From Pseudomonadota bacterium (GTDB lineage Bacteria; Pseudomonadota; Gammaproteobacteria; Burkholderiales; Burkholderiaceae_E), in the NCBI GenBank assembly GCA_023388075.1, contig JAEWGX010000014.1, positions 1 through 62,998 of the forward strand: a stretch of DNA of 62,998 bases, read 5' to 3'. The stretch's first letter is position 1, and each line of letters starts with the position of its first letter. The position numbers were made by a program, and so were the translations under genes. Shown one piece after another: positions 50,850 through 58,636 of this stretch. Under the pieces are notes generated by a model. The model ran no database searches. It had not been told where the DNA came from and was given only the letters and a program-made list of their open reading frames with translations.

Positions 50850-51557
50850 ATGCTGACCTGGATCGAGCCGGGCCAGCCACTTCCACCGGCGCGCGTCGCA
50901 CTGCGCGAACCCAACGGCCTGCTGGCAGCCGGGCGGGATCTCTCGGCGCGGCGCCTCCTGGAAGCCTACGGCAAGGGCATCTTCCCCTGGTACACGCAGG
51001 GCCAGCCGGTCTTATGGTGGTCTCCCGACCCGCGCATGGTCGCCTTCGTGGACGAATTCGCGCCGAGCCGCTCGCTGCGCCGGACGCTGCGTCGGGTCGC
51101 CCGCACCGGGGAATGGTCGTTCACGTTCGATGCGGCCTTCGTCGCCGTGATGCAGGCTTGCGCGGAGCCTCGCAACGGCCAGGCCGGCACCTGGATCACC
51201 CCGGATATCGTCGCCGCCTACCACGGGCTGCACCGCAGGGGCCATGCCCATTCGGTGGAAGTGTGGGCCGACGGCGAGCTGGTCGGTGGTCTTTACGGGG
51301 TGAGCATCGGGCGAATGTTCTTCGGCGAGTCCATGTTCACCCGGGTGACCGACGCCTCCAAGGCCGCCTATGCCGCCCTCATCGCGACGCTCCGTCGGCT
51401 CGAATTCACCATGGTAGACTGCCAGCAGTCCACCGGGCACCTGGCATCGCTCGGCGCCCGCGAGATCAGCCGCAAGGAGTTCCTGGCACGGATCGGCGAG
51501 CTCTGCGAGCTACCCGGTCCGGACTGGTCAAAGGTGAGGATCGAGTGGCCCGAGTGA
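50850..51557 (+). CDS. aat: Leucyl/phenylalanyl-tRNA--protein transferase
   Basis: A 235-residue Aat. It has LLAAGRDLSARRLLEAYGKG and FPWYTQGQPVLWWSPDPRM, both hallmarks, and a C-terminal GNAT-like fold. It transfers Leu or Phe from tRNA to proteins with N-terminal Arg or Lys, marking them for ClpAPS. The ATG at 50850 lies within the tail of the repeat-encoded reading frame. It is followed after 31 bases by bpt, the other N-degron transferase. Confidence 0.95.
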   Translation: MLTWIEPGQPLPPARVALREPNGLLAAGRDLSARRLLEAYGKGIFPWYTQGQPVLWWSPDPRMVAFVDEFAPSRSLRRTLRRVARTGEWSFTFDAAFVAVMQACAEPRNGQAGTWITPDIVAAYHGLHRRGHAHSVEVWADGELVGGLYGVSIGRMFFGESMFTRVTDASKAAYAALIATLRRLEFTMVDCQQSTGHLASLGAREISRKEFLARIGELCELPGPDWSKVRIEWPE

Positions 51558-51588
51558 CTCCCGGCCACGCGGGAGGTCGGTAGAACCC

Positions 51589-52317
51589 GTGACACAGCTC
51601 AAGGAATTGCCGTTCTCGGCGCTGCAGTTCTACTCGACAGCGCCCTATCCCTGCAGCTACCTGCCCGGACACCAGGCGCGCTCGCAGGTCGCCACGCCCA
51701 ACCACCTGATCAACGCGGACGTCTACGGCGGGCTGGTCCGCGCGGGCTTTCGCCGCAGCGGCATCTTCACCTACCGGCCGCACTGCGACGGCTGTCGCGC
51801 CTGCGTGCCGGTGCGCATCCCCGCCCGCGAGCTCGCCATGAGCCGCAGCCAGCGCCGCGCCTGGCGGGACCACCGCGACCTGACCACTGTCGTCGCGCGG
51901 CTCGCCCTGGTGCCGGAGCACTACGAGCTCTACCTGCGCTACCAGTCCACGCGACACGCGGGCGGTGGCATGGACCAGGACAGCCGCGAGCAGTACGCGC
52001 AGTTCCTGCTCCAGAGCAAGGTCAACACGCGGCTCGTGGAGTTCCGGGCACCGGGCGGCGAGCTGCGCATGGTGTCGATCATCGACATCCTCGACGACGG
52101 CCTGTCCTCGGTCTACACCTTCTTCGATCCGGACGTGCCGGGCGCGAGCTACGGCACCTACAACATCCTGTGGCAGGTGGAGCAGTGCCGATCGCTCGGG
52201 CTGCGCTATCTGTACCTCGGCTACTGGATCGAGCAGTGCCCGAGCATGTCCTACAAGGCCCGCTTCAAGCCGGTCGAGCAGCTTATCAACGGGCAGTGGG
52301 TCAGGCGGGCCGGCTAG
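51589..52317 (+). CDS. bpt: Arginyl-tRNA--protein transferase-like, aspartate/glutamate leucyltransferase
   Basis: A 242-residue Bpt. The conserved N-terminal cysteine region CSYLPGHQARSQ and the HCDGCRACVPVRI motif are both present. Bacterial Bpt transfers leucine to proteins with N-terminal Asp or Glu, complementing Aat. The start is GTG with GGGAGG upstream. It overlaps the downstream pyrD start by 22 bases, which implies coupled translation of an N-end-rule enzyme and a pyrimidine-synthesis enzyme. Confidence 0.92.
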   Translation: MTQLKELPFSALQFYSTAPYPCSYLPGHQARSQVATPNHLINADVYGGLVRAGFRRSGIFTYRPHCDGCRACVPVRIPARELAMSRSQRRAWRDHRDLTTVVARLALVPEHYELYLRYQSTRHAGGGMDQDSREQYAQFLLQSKVNTRLVEFRAPGGELRMVSIIDILDDGLSSVYTFFDPDVPGASYGTYNILWQVEQCRSLGLRYLYLGYWIEQCPSMSYKARFKPVEQLINGQWVRRAG

Positions 52318-53414
52318 GCTACGCGATCGCCCGCCCGGCGCTGTTCGCGCTGGACGCGGAGCGTGCGCACCGGCTCGCGCTGGCGGCGCTGGATTGCGTC
52401 GCCGGCGCGCCGTTCTTCGGCGCGTTGGCCGCCGGGGCGATCGCCGGCGCGCCGGTGCGGGATCCAGTGGAGCTGCTCGGCCTGCGCTTTCCCAATCGCG
52501 TCGGCCTCGCCGCCGGCCTGGACAAGGATGCACGCCACGTGGACGGCCTGGCGGCGCTGGGCTTCGGCTTCCTCGAGCTCGGCACGGTCACGCCGCTGGC
52601 GCAACCCGGAAATCCGCGACCGCGCCTCTTCCGGCTGCCGGAGGCCGGAGCGCTCATCAACCGCTTCGGCTTCAACAACGACGGGCTGGAGCCCTTCATC
52701 GCCCGGGTGCGCCGGTCGCGTGCGTGGGAGGCTCGCCGCGCCGGCGATGCATACGCCCCGCCGCTCGGCATCAACATCGGCAAGAACGCCGTGACGCCGA
52801 TCGAGCACGCGGTGGACGACTATCTCGCCTGCCTGCGTGCGGCGATGCCGGTGGCGGACTACGTCACCATCAACATCTCGTCGCCCAACACGCGCGACCT
52901 GCGACAGCTCCAGGGCGGCGACCAGCTGGGCAGCCTGCTCGGCGCGGTCGACGCCGAGCGCGCCCGGCTGCTGCGCGACGGCTCGCCGCAGGCGCCGGTC
53001 CTCACCAAGATCGCGCCGGACCTCGACGACGGACAGATCGAGGTGATCGCCTCGCTCCTGGTGCGGCATGCGATCGACGGCGTGATCGCCACCAACACGA
53101 CGCTCGCCCGTGAGGCGGTGGCGGGCCTCGCGCATGGCGAGGAGGCCGGCGGACTCTCCGGGCGACCGGTGCTCGAGCCGTCCAACCGGGTGATCCGCGC
53201 GCTGCGCGCGCTGCTGCCGCCGGGCTATCCGATCATCGGGGTGGGCGGCATCATGTCCGCGGACGATGCGGTCGCGAAGCTGCGCTGCGGGGCCGACCTG
53301 GTGCAGCTCTACACCGGGCTCGTCTATCGCGGCCCCACGCTGGTGGGCGAGTGTGCCGCGGCGATCGCCGCCGCGACCGGCCGGCCGGCACGCCTCGCCG
53401 GCGTCTCCGGGTGA
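52296..53414 (+). CDS. pyrD: Dihydroorotate dehydrogenase (quinone), class 2
   Basis: A 372-residue FMN enzyme. It has RPALFALDAERAH at the N-terminus (membrane-association helix), AAGLDKDARHVDGL, the catalytic serine region NISSPNT and the FMN-phosphate site GVGGI. It oxidises dihydroorotate with quinone as acceptor at the inner membrane. No ATG precedes the conserved part in frame, so the GTG at 52296, inside bpt, is the most likely start. Length is normal for class 2. Confidence 0.92.
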   Translation: MGQAGRLGYAIARPALFALDAERAHRLALAALDCVAGAPFFGALAAGAIAGAPVRDPVELLGLRFPNRVGLAAGLDKDARHVDGLAALGFGFLELGTVTPLAQPGNPRPRLFRLPEAGALINRFGFNNDGLEPFIARVRRSRAWEARRAGDAYAPPLGINIGKNAVTPIEHAVDDYLACLRAAMPVADYVTINISSPNTRDLRQLQGGDQLGSLLGAVDAERARLLRDGSPQAPVLTKIAPDLDDGQIEVIASLLVRHAIDGVIATNTTLAREAVAGLAHGEEAGGLSGRPVLEPSNRVIRALRALLPPGYPIIGVGGIMSADDAVAKLRCGADLVQLYTGLVYRGPTLVGECAAAIAAATGRPARLAGVSG

Positions 53415-53418
53415 CGGC

Positions 53419-54999
53419 ATGACAGGCGGCGCCGGCTCGCCCACGAGCGAGATCGTGCTTGCCACGATCAACGCGCGCTACCAGCATGCCTCGCTCGGCC
53501 TGCGCTACCTGATGGCGAACGCGGGCGACCTCCGCTCGCGAATGACGCTGCGGGAGTTCACGCTCGGGCGGCCGGTGGAGGAGATCGCTGCCAGCCTGCT
53601 CGCGCTGCAGCCGCGGGTGATCGGCCTCGCGGTCTACATCTGGAACGTCGTCCAGACACAGGCGCTGGTGGAGCGGCTGAAGGCCATCGCGCCGCAGGTG
53701 CGCATCGTGCTGGGCGGTCCCGAGGTGAGCCACGAGACCGAAGCGCAGCCGATCGCCCGGCTCGCCGACCATGTCGTGCAGGGGCCGGGGGACCTCGCCT
53801 TCGCGCAACTCGCCGCGCGCCTGCTGGACGGCGACGGCGACCCGCCGCCCAGGGTCATCGCCGCCGCGCAGCCCGACCTCTCCACTCTCGCCCTGCCCTA
53901 TCTCGAGTACGACGATACCGACGTGCGCGAGCGCATCCTCTACGTGGAGGCCTCGCGCGGCTGCCCGTTCAAGTGCGAGTTCTGCCTGTCCTCGCTCGAC
54001 CGGACCGCATGGCCGTTCCCGCTGGCGCCGTTCCTCGCGGAGATGGCGCAGCTGCACCGGCGCGGCGCCCGCCGGTTCAAGTTCGTCGACCGCACCTTCA
54101 ACCTCAAGCCGGCGACCAGCATCGCCATCATGACGTTCTTCCTCGAGCGGATCGAGGCGAGGCCGGACGATCCGTGCTTCGTCCACTTCGAGCTGGTGCC
54201 GGATCACCTGCCCGACGCGCTCAAGGCCGCGATCGCGCGCTTTCCCGCCGGCACGCTGCAATTCGAGATCGGCATCCAGACTTTCGACCCCGAGGTCCAG
54301 ACCCTGATCAGCCGGCGCCAGCACGATGCCCGCGCCGAGGCCAACCTGCGCTGGCTGCTGGCCGAGTCGCGCGCCCACCTGCACGTGGACCTGATCGCGG
54401 GCCTGCCGGCGCAGACGCTTGATTCGCTGGCGCGGGACTACGACCGGCTGGTGGCGATCGGGCCGCACGAGATCCAGCTCGGCATCCTGAAGCGCCTGCG
54501 CGGTGCGCCGATCGCGCGCCACCAGGCGACGCATGCCATGCGCTTCTCGCCCGAGGCGCCCTATGAGGTGATCGACACGGCGGCGATGAGCGCGGACGAG
54601 CTGGACGACGCGCGGCTGGTGGCGCGGGTGCAGGAGATGACCGCCAACTCCGGCCGGATGCCGCGGTTGATCCGGCGCATCCACGCGGACGCGCCGTTCG
54701 CCCGAATGCGCGCGCTGGCGAGGCACCTGCAGGCCCGCTTCGGACGGACCCACGCCATCGGTCTGGAGCCGCTCTTCGACGCGGTGGTGGACTGGCTGGC
54801 GGGGGACCCGCGGGCCGATCGCATCGCCATCGAGCGGGATGCGCTGCAGGACTATGCCGGCACCGGCGCGAGCGGCCGGCTCGGGTTCATGGCCCGCGGC
54901 CTCGCGCCCGCTCCCGCTTCGCCGGCGACCGCCGCCGCGACTCCCAGGCGACAGGCGCGTCGCCTGCGAATCGACACCCGAGGTCCGGGCGTGCTATAA
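53419..54999 (+). CDS. B12-binding radical SAM protein (DUF4080 family)
   Basis: A 526-residue protein. The N-terminal cobalamin-binding-like domain (ATINARYQHASLGLRYLM, VLGGPEVSHE) is followed by a radical SAM core with CPFKCEFC (CxxxCxxC). A C-terminal DUF4080 region follows. The overall form matches the B12-dependent radical SAM proteins found widely in bacteria, mostly without known function. The start at 53419 lies four bases after the pyrD stop. A methylation or tRNA/peptide modification role is possible. Confidence 0.85.
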   Translation: MTGGAGSPTSEIVLATINARYQHASLGLRYLMANAGDLRSRMTLREFTLGRPVEEIAASLLALQPRVIGLAVYIWNVVQTQALVERLKAIAPQVRIVLGGPEVSHETEAQPIARLADHVVQGPGDLAFAQLAARLLDGDGDPPPRVIAAAQPDLSTLALPYLEYDDTDVRERILYVEASRGCPFKCEFCLSSLDRTAWPFPLAPFLAEMAQLHRRGARRFKFVDRTFNLKPATSIAIMTFFLERIEARPDDPCFVHFELVPDHLPDALKAAIARFPAGTLQFEIGIQTFDPEVQTLISRRQHDARAEANLRWLLAESRAHLHVDLIAGLPAQTLDSLARDYDRLVAIGPHEIQLGILKRLRGAPIARHQATHAMRFSPEAPYEVIDTAAMSADELDDARLVARVQEMTANSGRMPRLIRRIHADAPFARMRALARHLQARFGRTHAIGLEPLFDAVVDWLAGDPRADRIAIERDALQDYAGTGASGRLGFMARGLAPAPASPATAAATPRRQARRLRIDTRGPGVL

Positions 55000-55012
55000 C
55001 CGTCGTACCGCC

Positions 55013-55888
55013 ATGGCCCGGATGTCCGACAGAAAAAGCTCGCCCCTCGCGCTCGCCGCCAAAGCCGGCGCCGCGAGCATCGGAAACGGTGTCGGATCGG
55101 CCTCGCGGGCTGCCCGCGGCGACAGCGGCAAGACCGCGGTCCAGGTGCTCGAGCGCATGGTCTCCCTGCTGGACGGCCTCGCCCAGCAGCCGGATCCGGT
55201 CAGCCTCAAGGATCTCTCGATCCGCACCGGCCTTCATCCCTCCACCGCCCACCGCATCCTGAACGACCTGGTCTGGGCGCGCTTCGTGGATCGCGTGGAG
55301 CCGGGCACCTACCAGCTCGGCATGCGGCTGCTGGAGCTCGGCAACCTCGTGAAAGCCCGGCTCAACGTGCGCGACGCCGCGCTTGGCCCGATGCGCGAGC
55401 TGCACCGGATCACGGCGCAGCCGGTGAACCTGTCCATCCGCCAGGCCGACGAGATCGTCTACATCGAGCGCGCGGTGTCCGAACGCAGCGGCATGCAGGT
55501 GGTCCGGGCCGTCGGCGGGCGCGCGCCGCTGCATCTCACCTCCGTCGGCAAGCTCTTCCTTGCCGCCGACAACACCCGCCTGATCCAGGGCTACGTCGCG
55601 CGCACCGGCCTGCCGGGCCACACCCGGAACAGCATCACCGATCCGGCGATGCTCGAGCGCGAGCTTGCGCTGGTGCGGGCGCGCGGCTATGCGCGCGACA
55701 ACGAGGAGCTGGAGCTGGGCGTGCGCTGCATCGCAGCCGGCATTCGCGACGACACCGGGCAGCTGGTCGCCGGGCTGTCGATCTCGGCGCCCGCGGATTT
55801 CGTGCAGGACGGCTGGATCGAGCTGCTCTGCAAGACCGCGACCCAGATCTCCAGCGCACTCGGCTACGACCCTTCACCAGGCAACTGA
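55013..55888 (+). CDS. IclR family transcriptional regulator
   Basis: A 291-residue IclR protein. An extended Ala/Ser-rich N-terminus of about 40 residues precedes the winged helix (AVQVLERMVSLLDGLAQQ, IRTGLHPSTAHRILNDL). The effector domain contains IYIERAVSERSGM-like and SVGKLFLAA sequences typical of the family. A second ATG three codons later is an alternative start. It lies 13 bases after the radical SAM stop. Its targets are unknown; IclR regulators often control aromatic catabolism. Confidence 0.87.
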   Translation: MARMSDRKSSPLALAAKAGAASIGNGVGSASRAARGDSGKTAVQVLERMVSLLDGLAQQPDPVSLKDLSIRTGLHPSTAHRILNDLVWARFVDRVEPGTYQLGMRLLELGNLVKARLNVRDAALGPMRELHRITAQPVNLSIRQADEIVYIERAVSERSGMQVVRAVGGRAPLHLTSVGKLFLAADNTRLIQGYVARTGLPGHTRNSITDPAMLERELALVRARGYARDNEELELGVRCIAAGIRDDTGQLVAGLSISAPADFVQDGWIELLCKTATQISSALGYDPSPGN

Positions 55889-55945
55889 GCCGCTGTGCGG
55901 CCGGGCCGCGGACGCGGGGTCTCTGCCGATCCGGTGCTCGAACGC

Positions 55946-57055
55946 TCAGCCTTCCAGCCAGCGGCGCAGCCGCTGCGCATCGCCGAGCCGCGAATAGCGC
56001 CCGTGCGAATCCAGCAGCACCATGATCAGGTTGCGGCCGTCGATCTGCCCGCGCATCACCAGGCAGTTGCCCGACTCGTTGATGTAGCCGGTCTTCTGCA
56101 GCGAGATGTCCCAGCTCGGATTGCGAACCAGGCGGTTGGTGGTGCCGAAGGCCCGGCTGCCTTGGGCGGTGCGCACCGTCAAGCGGTCGTCCGTCGAGAA
56201 GCGCGCGATCAGCGGATAGCGCGCGGCATGGGCCACCAGCACGGCGAGATCGCGCGCGGTGGAGACGTTGCCCGCGGACAGCCCGGTGCCGTCCATGAAG
56301 ATCGAGTCGCGCATCCCGATGTCGGCCGCCTTCCGGTTGGCCGCGGCCACGAAGGCGGAGTCCCCGCCCGGGTAGTTGCGGGCCAGCGCGCTTGCCGCGC
56401 GGTTCTCCGACGACATCAGCGCGAGGTGCAGCAGCTCCCGGCGCGTGAGCCGTGAGCCGACCGGCAGGCGCGACGCGCTGAACCGTTCGGTATCACGATC
56501 GGCGTCGAGGATGGTGATCGGCTCGTCGAGGGACTGGCGGGCATCCAGCACGACCATGGCCGTCATGAGCTTGGTGATCGACGCGATGGGCAGGACCGCC
56601 CGGGAATTCTTGTCGTAGAGCACCTCGCCGGTGTTCGCGTCCACCAGGAGCGCGACGGCAGAGCGCAGGGCCAGCCGGTCCGGGATGGTGTGCAGACCGA
56701 TGGCCTCTCCGATCGACATGGTGGCGGCGGCATCCGGGGCGGTGGCCTGCAGGCTCGCCGGCACCACCGCCGAGGTGGCCGCCACGGCGGGCCGGGTCGC
56801 GGCGGCAGCCGCGGCGGCGACCGGCTTGCTCTTCGCGCGCTTGCTCCCGGACCCGGCTACCCTGCTCCGTGCGCGTTCCTTGTTGGCGGGACGGTGCGCC
56901 CGGTTGGCGCGCGAGACCGACTTGCGCGGCGCCACCGCCTGCTTGCTGCGCGCCGACTTGGCGTCGGCGGGGGCCGCGACCGCCTGACCGGTGCCGGGTC
57001 CGGCCGCGCCGAACCAGAATGCCACGACCGCCGCCACCACACCGAACCACTTCAT
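55946..57055 (-). CDS. pbpG: D-alanyl-D-alanine endopeptidase (peptidase S11)
   Basis: A 369-residue serine penicillin-recognising enzyme. A signal peptide (MKWFGVVAAVVAFWFGAAG) is followed by a long Ala/Lys/Arg-rich segment to about residue 110, which may bind the cell wall. The catalytic motifs are SITK (159-162), SEN (216-218) and KTG (321-323). PbpG cleaves D-Ala-meso-DAP cross-links in the periplasm. The start MKWFGV follows GGGAG. The basic low-complexity linker is longer than in E. coli PBP7. Confidence 0.88.
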   Translation of the reverse strand: MKWFGVVAAVVAFWFGAAGPGTGQAVAAPADAKSARSKQAVAPRKSVSRANRAHRPANKERARSRVAGSGSKRAKSKPVAAAAAAATRPAVAATSAVVPASLQATAPDAAATMSIGEAIGLHTIPDRLALRSAVALLVDANTGEVLYDKNSRAVLPIASITKLMTAMVVLDARQSLDEPITILDADRDTERFSASRLPVGSRLTRRELLHLALMSSENRAASALARNYPGGDSAFVAAANRKAADIGMRDSIFMDGTGLSAGNVSTARDLAVLVAHAARYPLIARFSTDDRLTVRTAQGSRAFGTTNRLVRNPSWDISLQKTGYINESGNCLVMRGQIDGRNLIMVLLDSHGRYSRLGDAQRLRRWLEG

Positions 57056-57168
57056 CCGTCCACTCCCCAGAACCCCCTCCCTGCCCGACTGCAGCAAGGT
57101 CCCCCGCGGCCGGCGCAGCGCCTCCCGTGAGGTCGCTGCTGCCGAGGTGCCGCTCGGGTTCGGCGGAT

Positions 57169-57187
57169 TCTAGCCACGCGGGCTAGA
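57169..57187. promoter_or_regulatory. Inverted repeat upstream of pbpG
   Basis: TCTAGCC-ACGCG-GGCTAGA has perfect 7-bp arms. It lies about 115 bases before the pbpG start in a 235-base gap. Two GAATCAA direct repeats, 20 bases apart (57189 and 57209), are beside it. A regulator site is plausible; no firm -10 was seen. Confidence 0.35.
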
Positions 57188-57290
57188 CGAATCAATGGGT
57201 TGCTTGGTGAATCAAATAAACCACGCGAGCTTGACCCGATCACGCGACCGGCGTAGCGCAGCGGAAATACGGCCGCCGGCGCGTGGCCGG

Positions 57291-57731
57291 TCAGGCCGCG
57301 CCCCGAAGCGACTCGAGCGCAAGTCGAAGCGGCTGCGGCAACTCGACCGGCCGCCGGCTCGCGCGGTCCACGTAGACGTGGACGAAGCGCCCCTCCGCGG
57401 CCGGTTCCTCGGCCTCCTCCCGGAAAAGCCCGATCCGGTAGACCACCGAGCTCTTGCCCAGCCGTTCCACCAGGACGCCCGCAGCCACCCGCTCCGGAAA
57501 CTGGAGCGACTGGAAGTACCGGCAGGTGTTCTCCACGACCAGGCCGATCACGTCGCCGCCGTGGATGTCGAGCACGCCTTGCTCGATCAGGTACTGGTTC
57601 ACCACCGTGTCGAAGTACGAAAAGTACACGACGTTGTTGACGTGGCCGTAGACATCGTTGTCGGACCATCGGGTAGTGAGCCACCGCAGGTGCGGATACT
57701 GGCTGCGAGGGGTGGGACTGCGCTGCTCCAT
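57291..57731 (-). CDS. Acyl-CoA thioesterase (hotdog fold, 4HBT/YbgC-like)
   Basis: A 146-residue hotdog-fold thioesterase. It has the 4HBT landmark RWSDNDVYGHVNNVVYFSYFDT with the catalytic aspartate, and a C-terminal half typical of YbgC-like members. It hydrolyses acyl-CoA thioesters; the acyl group is not predictable. The start MEQRSP at 57731 is preferred over a longer frame that runs through the phasin promoter. It is divergent from phaP with a shared promoter region. Confidence 0.87.
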   Translation of the reverse strand: MEQRSPTPRSQYPHLRWLTTRWSDNDVYGHVNNVVYFSYFDTVVNQYLIEQGVLDIHGGDVIGLVVENTCRYFQSLQFPERVAAGVLVERLGKSSVVYRIGLFREEAEEPAAEGRFVHVYVDRASRRPVELPQPLRLALESLRGAA

Positions 57732-57788
57732 GAACCTCCGTGCTGGCTGTCGGTGGCGGCCTTCTCCGGCCCTGTTTTGTCGGGGGGC

Positions 57789-57833
57789 TTGACTTATGGT
57801 GCAGTGCACGATTACTATTATGGTGCACTGCAT
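57789..57833 (+). promoter_or_regulatory. Phasin promoter with two TGCASTGCA repeats
   Basis: TATGGTGCAGTGCA (57795-57808) and TATGGTGCACTGCA (57819-57832) are direct repeats 24 bases apart, each containing a 9-base palindrome TGCA-S-TGCA. TTGACT (57789-57794) and TACTAT (18 bases later) form a possible promoter overlapped by the repeats. PhaR-type repressors of PHB granule genes are known to bind TGC-rich sites at phasin promoters, so these are candidate PhaR sites. Confidence 0.6.
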
Positions 57834-57957
57834 CAAACGAGGCTTGCCAGATGGCCGGCCGCCTTACCCGGATTCCCTCCCGATGTGGTGCGACGAGCCG
57901 CCCTGGCGGCCGTTTCCGCTTCCACGCATGACCGCCTGCCACTTCAGGAGATTCTCT

Positions 57958-58497
57958 ATGTTCGCATTCCCGGATCAGTTTGTCGCACTGCAACGCCAAT
58001 CGCTCGAGTCGGCCCAGGCGATCGCCTTCGCCTCGTTCTCCGGCTTCGAGAAGTTCTCGCAGCTCAACGTCCAGGCCGCCAAGGCCTCGGTCGAGGAAGG
58101 CGTGCGCACCGGCGTGGCCCTGCTCGAGACCCGCGACGCCAAGACCTTCGTCGACTCGATTCCCGAGACGGCACAGCCCACCGCCGACAAGGCGAGCGCG
58201 TACGCCAAGCACGTCTACGAGATCGCCAGCGAAACCGGCGCCGAGATCTCTCGCATCATCGAGAAGCAGTTCAGCGAGGGCAACCGCCAGCTGAACGCCG
58301 CGATCGAGGCGTTTGCCCGCAACGCGCCGGTTGGCAGCGAAGGCGTGGTCACGCTGGTCAAGTCCGCGGTCACCGCCGCGAACTCGGCGTTCGACCAGGT
58401 CAACAAGGCGACCCGCCAGGTCGTCGAGATGACCGAGGCCAACGTGGCCAACGCGACCACCGCGACTCGCGCCGCCACCAAGCGCAAGGCCGCCTGA
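57958..58497 (+). CDS. phaP: Phasin (polyhydroxyalkanoate granule-associated protein)
   Basis: A 179-residue phasin. It has FAFPDQFVALQRQSLESAQA and a long amphipathic helix with repeated alanine and polar residues, ending AATKRKAA with a lysine/arginine-rich tail. The size and start are typical of Burkholderiales PhaP. It coats PHB granules and limits coalescence. The CAGGAG ribosome site lies at a normal distance. The promoter carries TGC-rich repeats and the gene is followed by three hairpins. Confidence 0.92.
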   Translation: MFAFPDQFVALQRQSLESAQAIAFASFSGFEKFSQLNVQAAKASVEEGVRTGVALLETRDAKTFVDSIPETAQPTADKASAYAKHVYEIASETGAEISRIIEKQFSEGNRQLNAAIEAFARNAPVGSEGVVTLVKSAVTAANSAFDQVNKATRQVVEMTEANVANATTATRAATKRKAA

Positions 58498-58502
58498 TCG
58501 GC

Positions 58503-58519
58503 GGGGATCGTCGATCCCC
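58503..58519 (+). terminator. Hairpin 1 after phaP
   Basis: GGGGATCG-T-CGATCCCC is a perfect 8-bp stem five bases after the phaP stop. The single-base loop makes it better as a cruciform than an RNA loop; RNA would refold with a larger loop. It may contribute to 3'-end stability. Confidence 0.4.
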
Positions 58520-58522
58520 ACG

Positions 58523-58550
58523 ACATGCCCGCGCTTCGGCGCGGACATGT
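58523..58550 (+). terminator. Hairpin 2 after phaP (TTCG tetraloop)
   Basis: ACATG-C-CCGCGC-TTCG-GCGCGG-A-CATGT is an 11-pair stem with one internal C-A mismatch and a UUCG tetraloop, an unusually stable RNA hairpin. No T tract follows. It is a good candidate mRNA-stabilising element. Confidence 0.5.
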
Positions 58551-58553
58551 GGG

Positions 58554-58587
58554 AAGCCCGGACGTCGCTCGACGTACCGGGCTTTTT
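58554..58587 (+). terminator. Rho-independent terminator of phaP
   Basis: AAGCCCGGACGTCG pairs with the following CGACGTACCGGGCTT over about 11 bp, with one mismatch and a CTC-type loop, then a run of five T. This is a conventional intrinsic terminator. Confidence 0.75.
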
Positions 58588-58636
58588 CATGTCTTCATCG
58601 CGGGGACGGCTGCGAGGGATCCGGGCAGCGGGTCGC

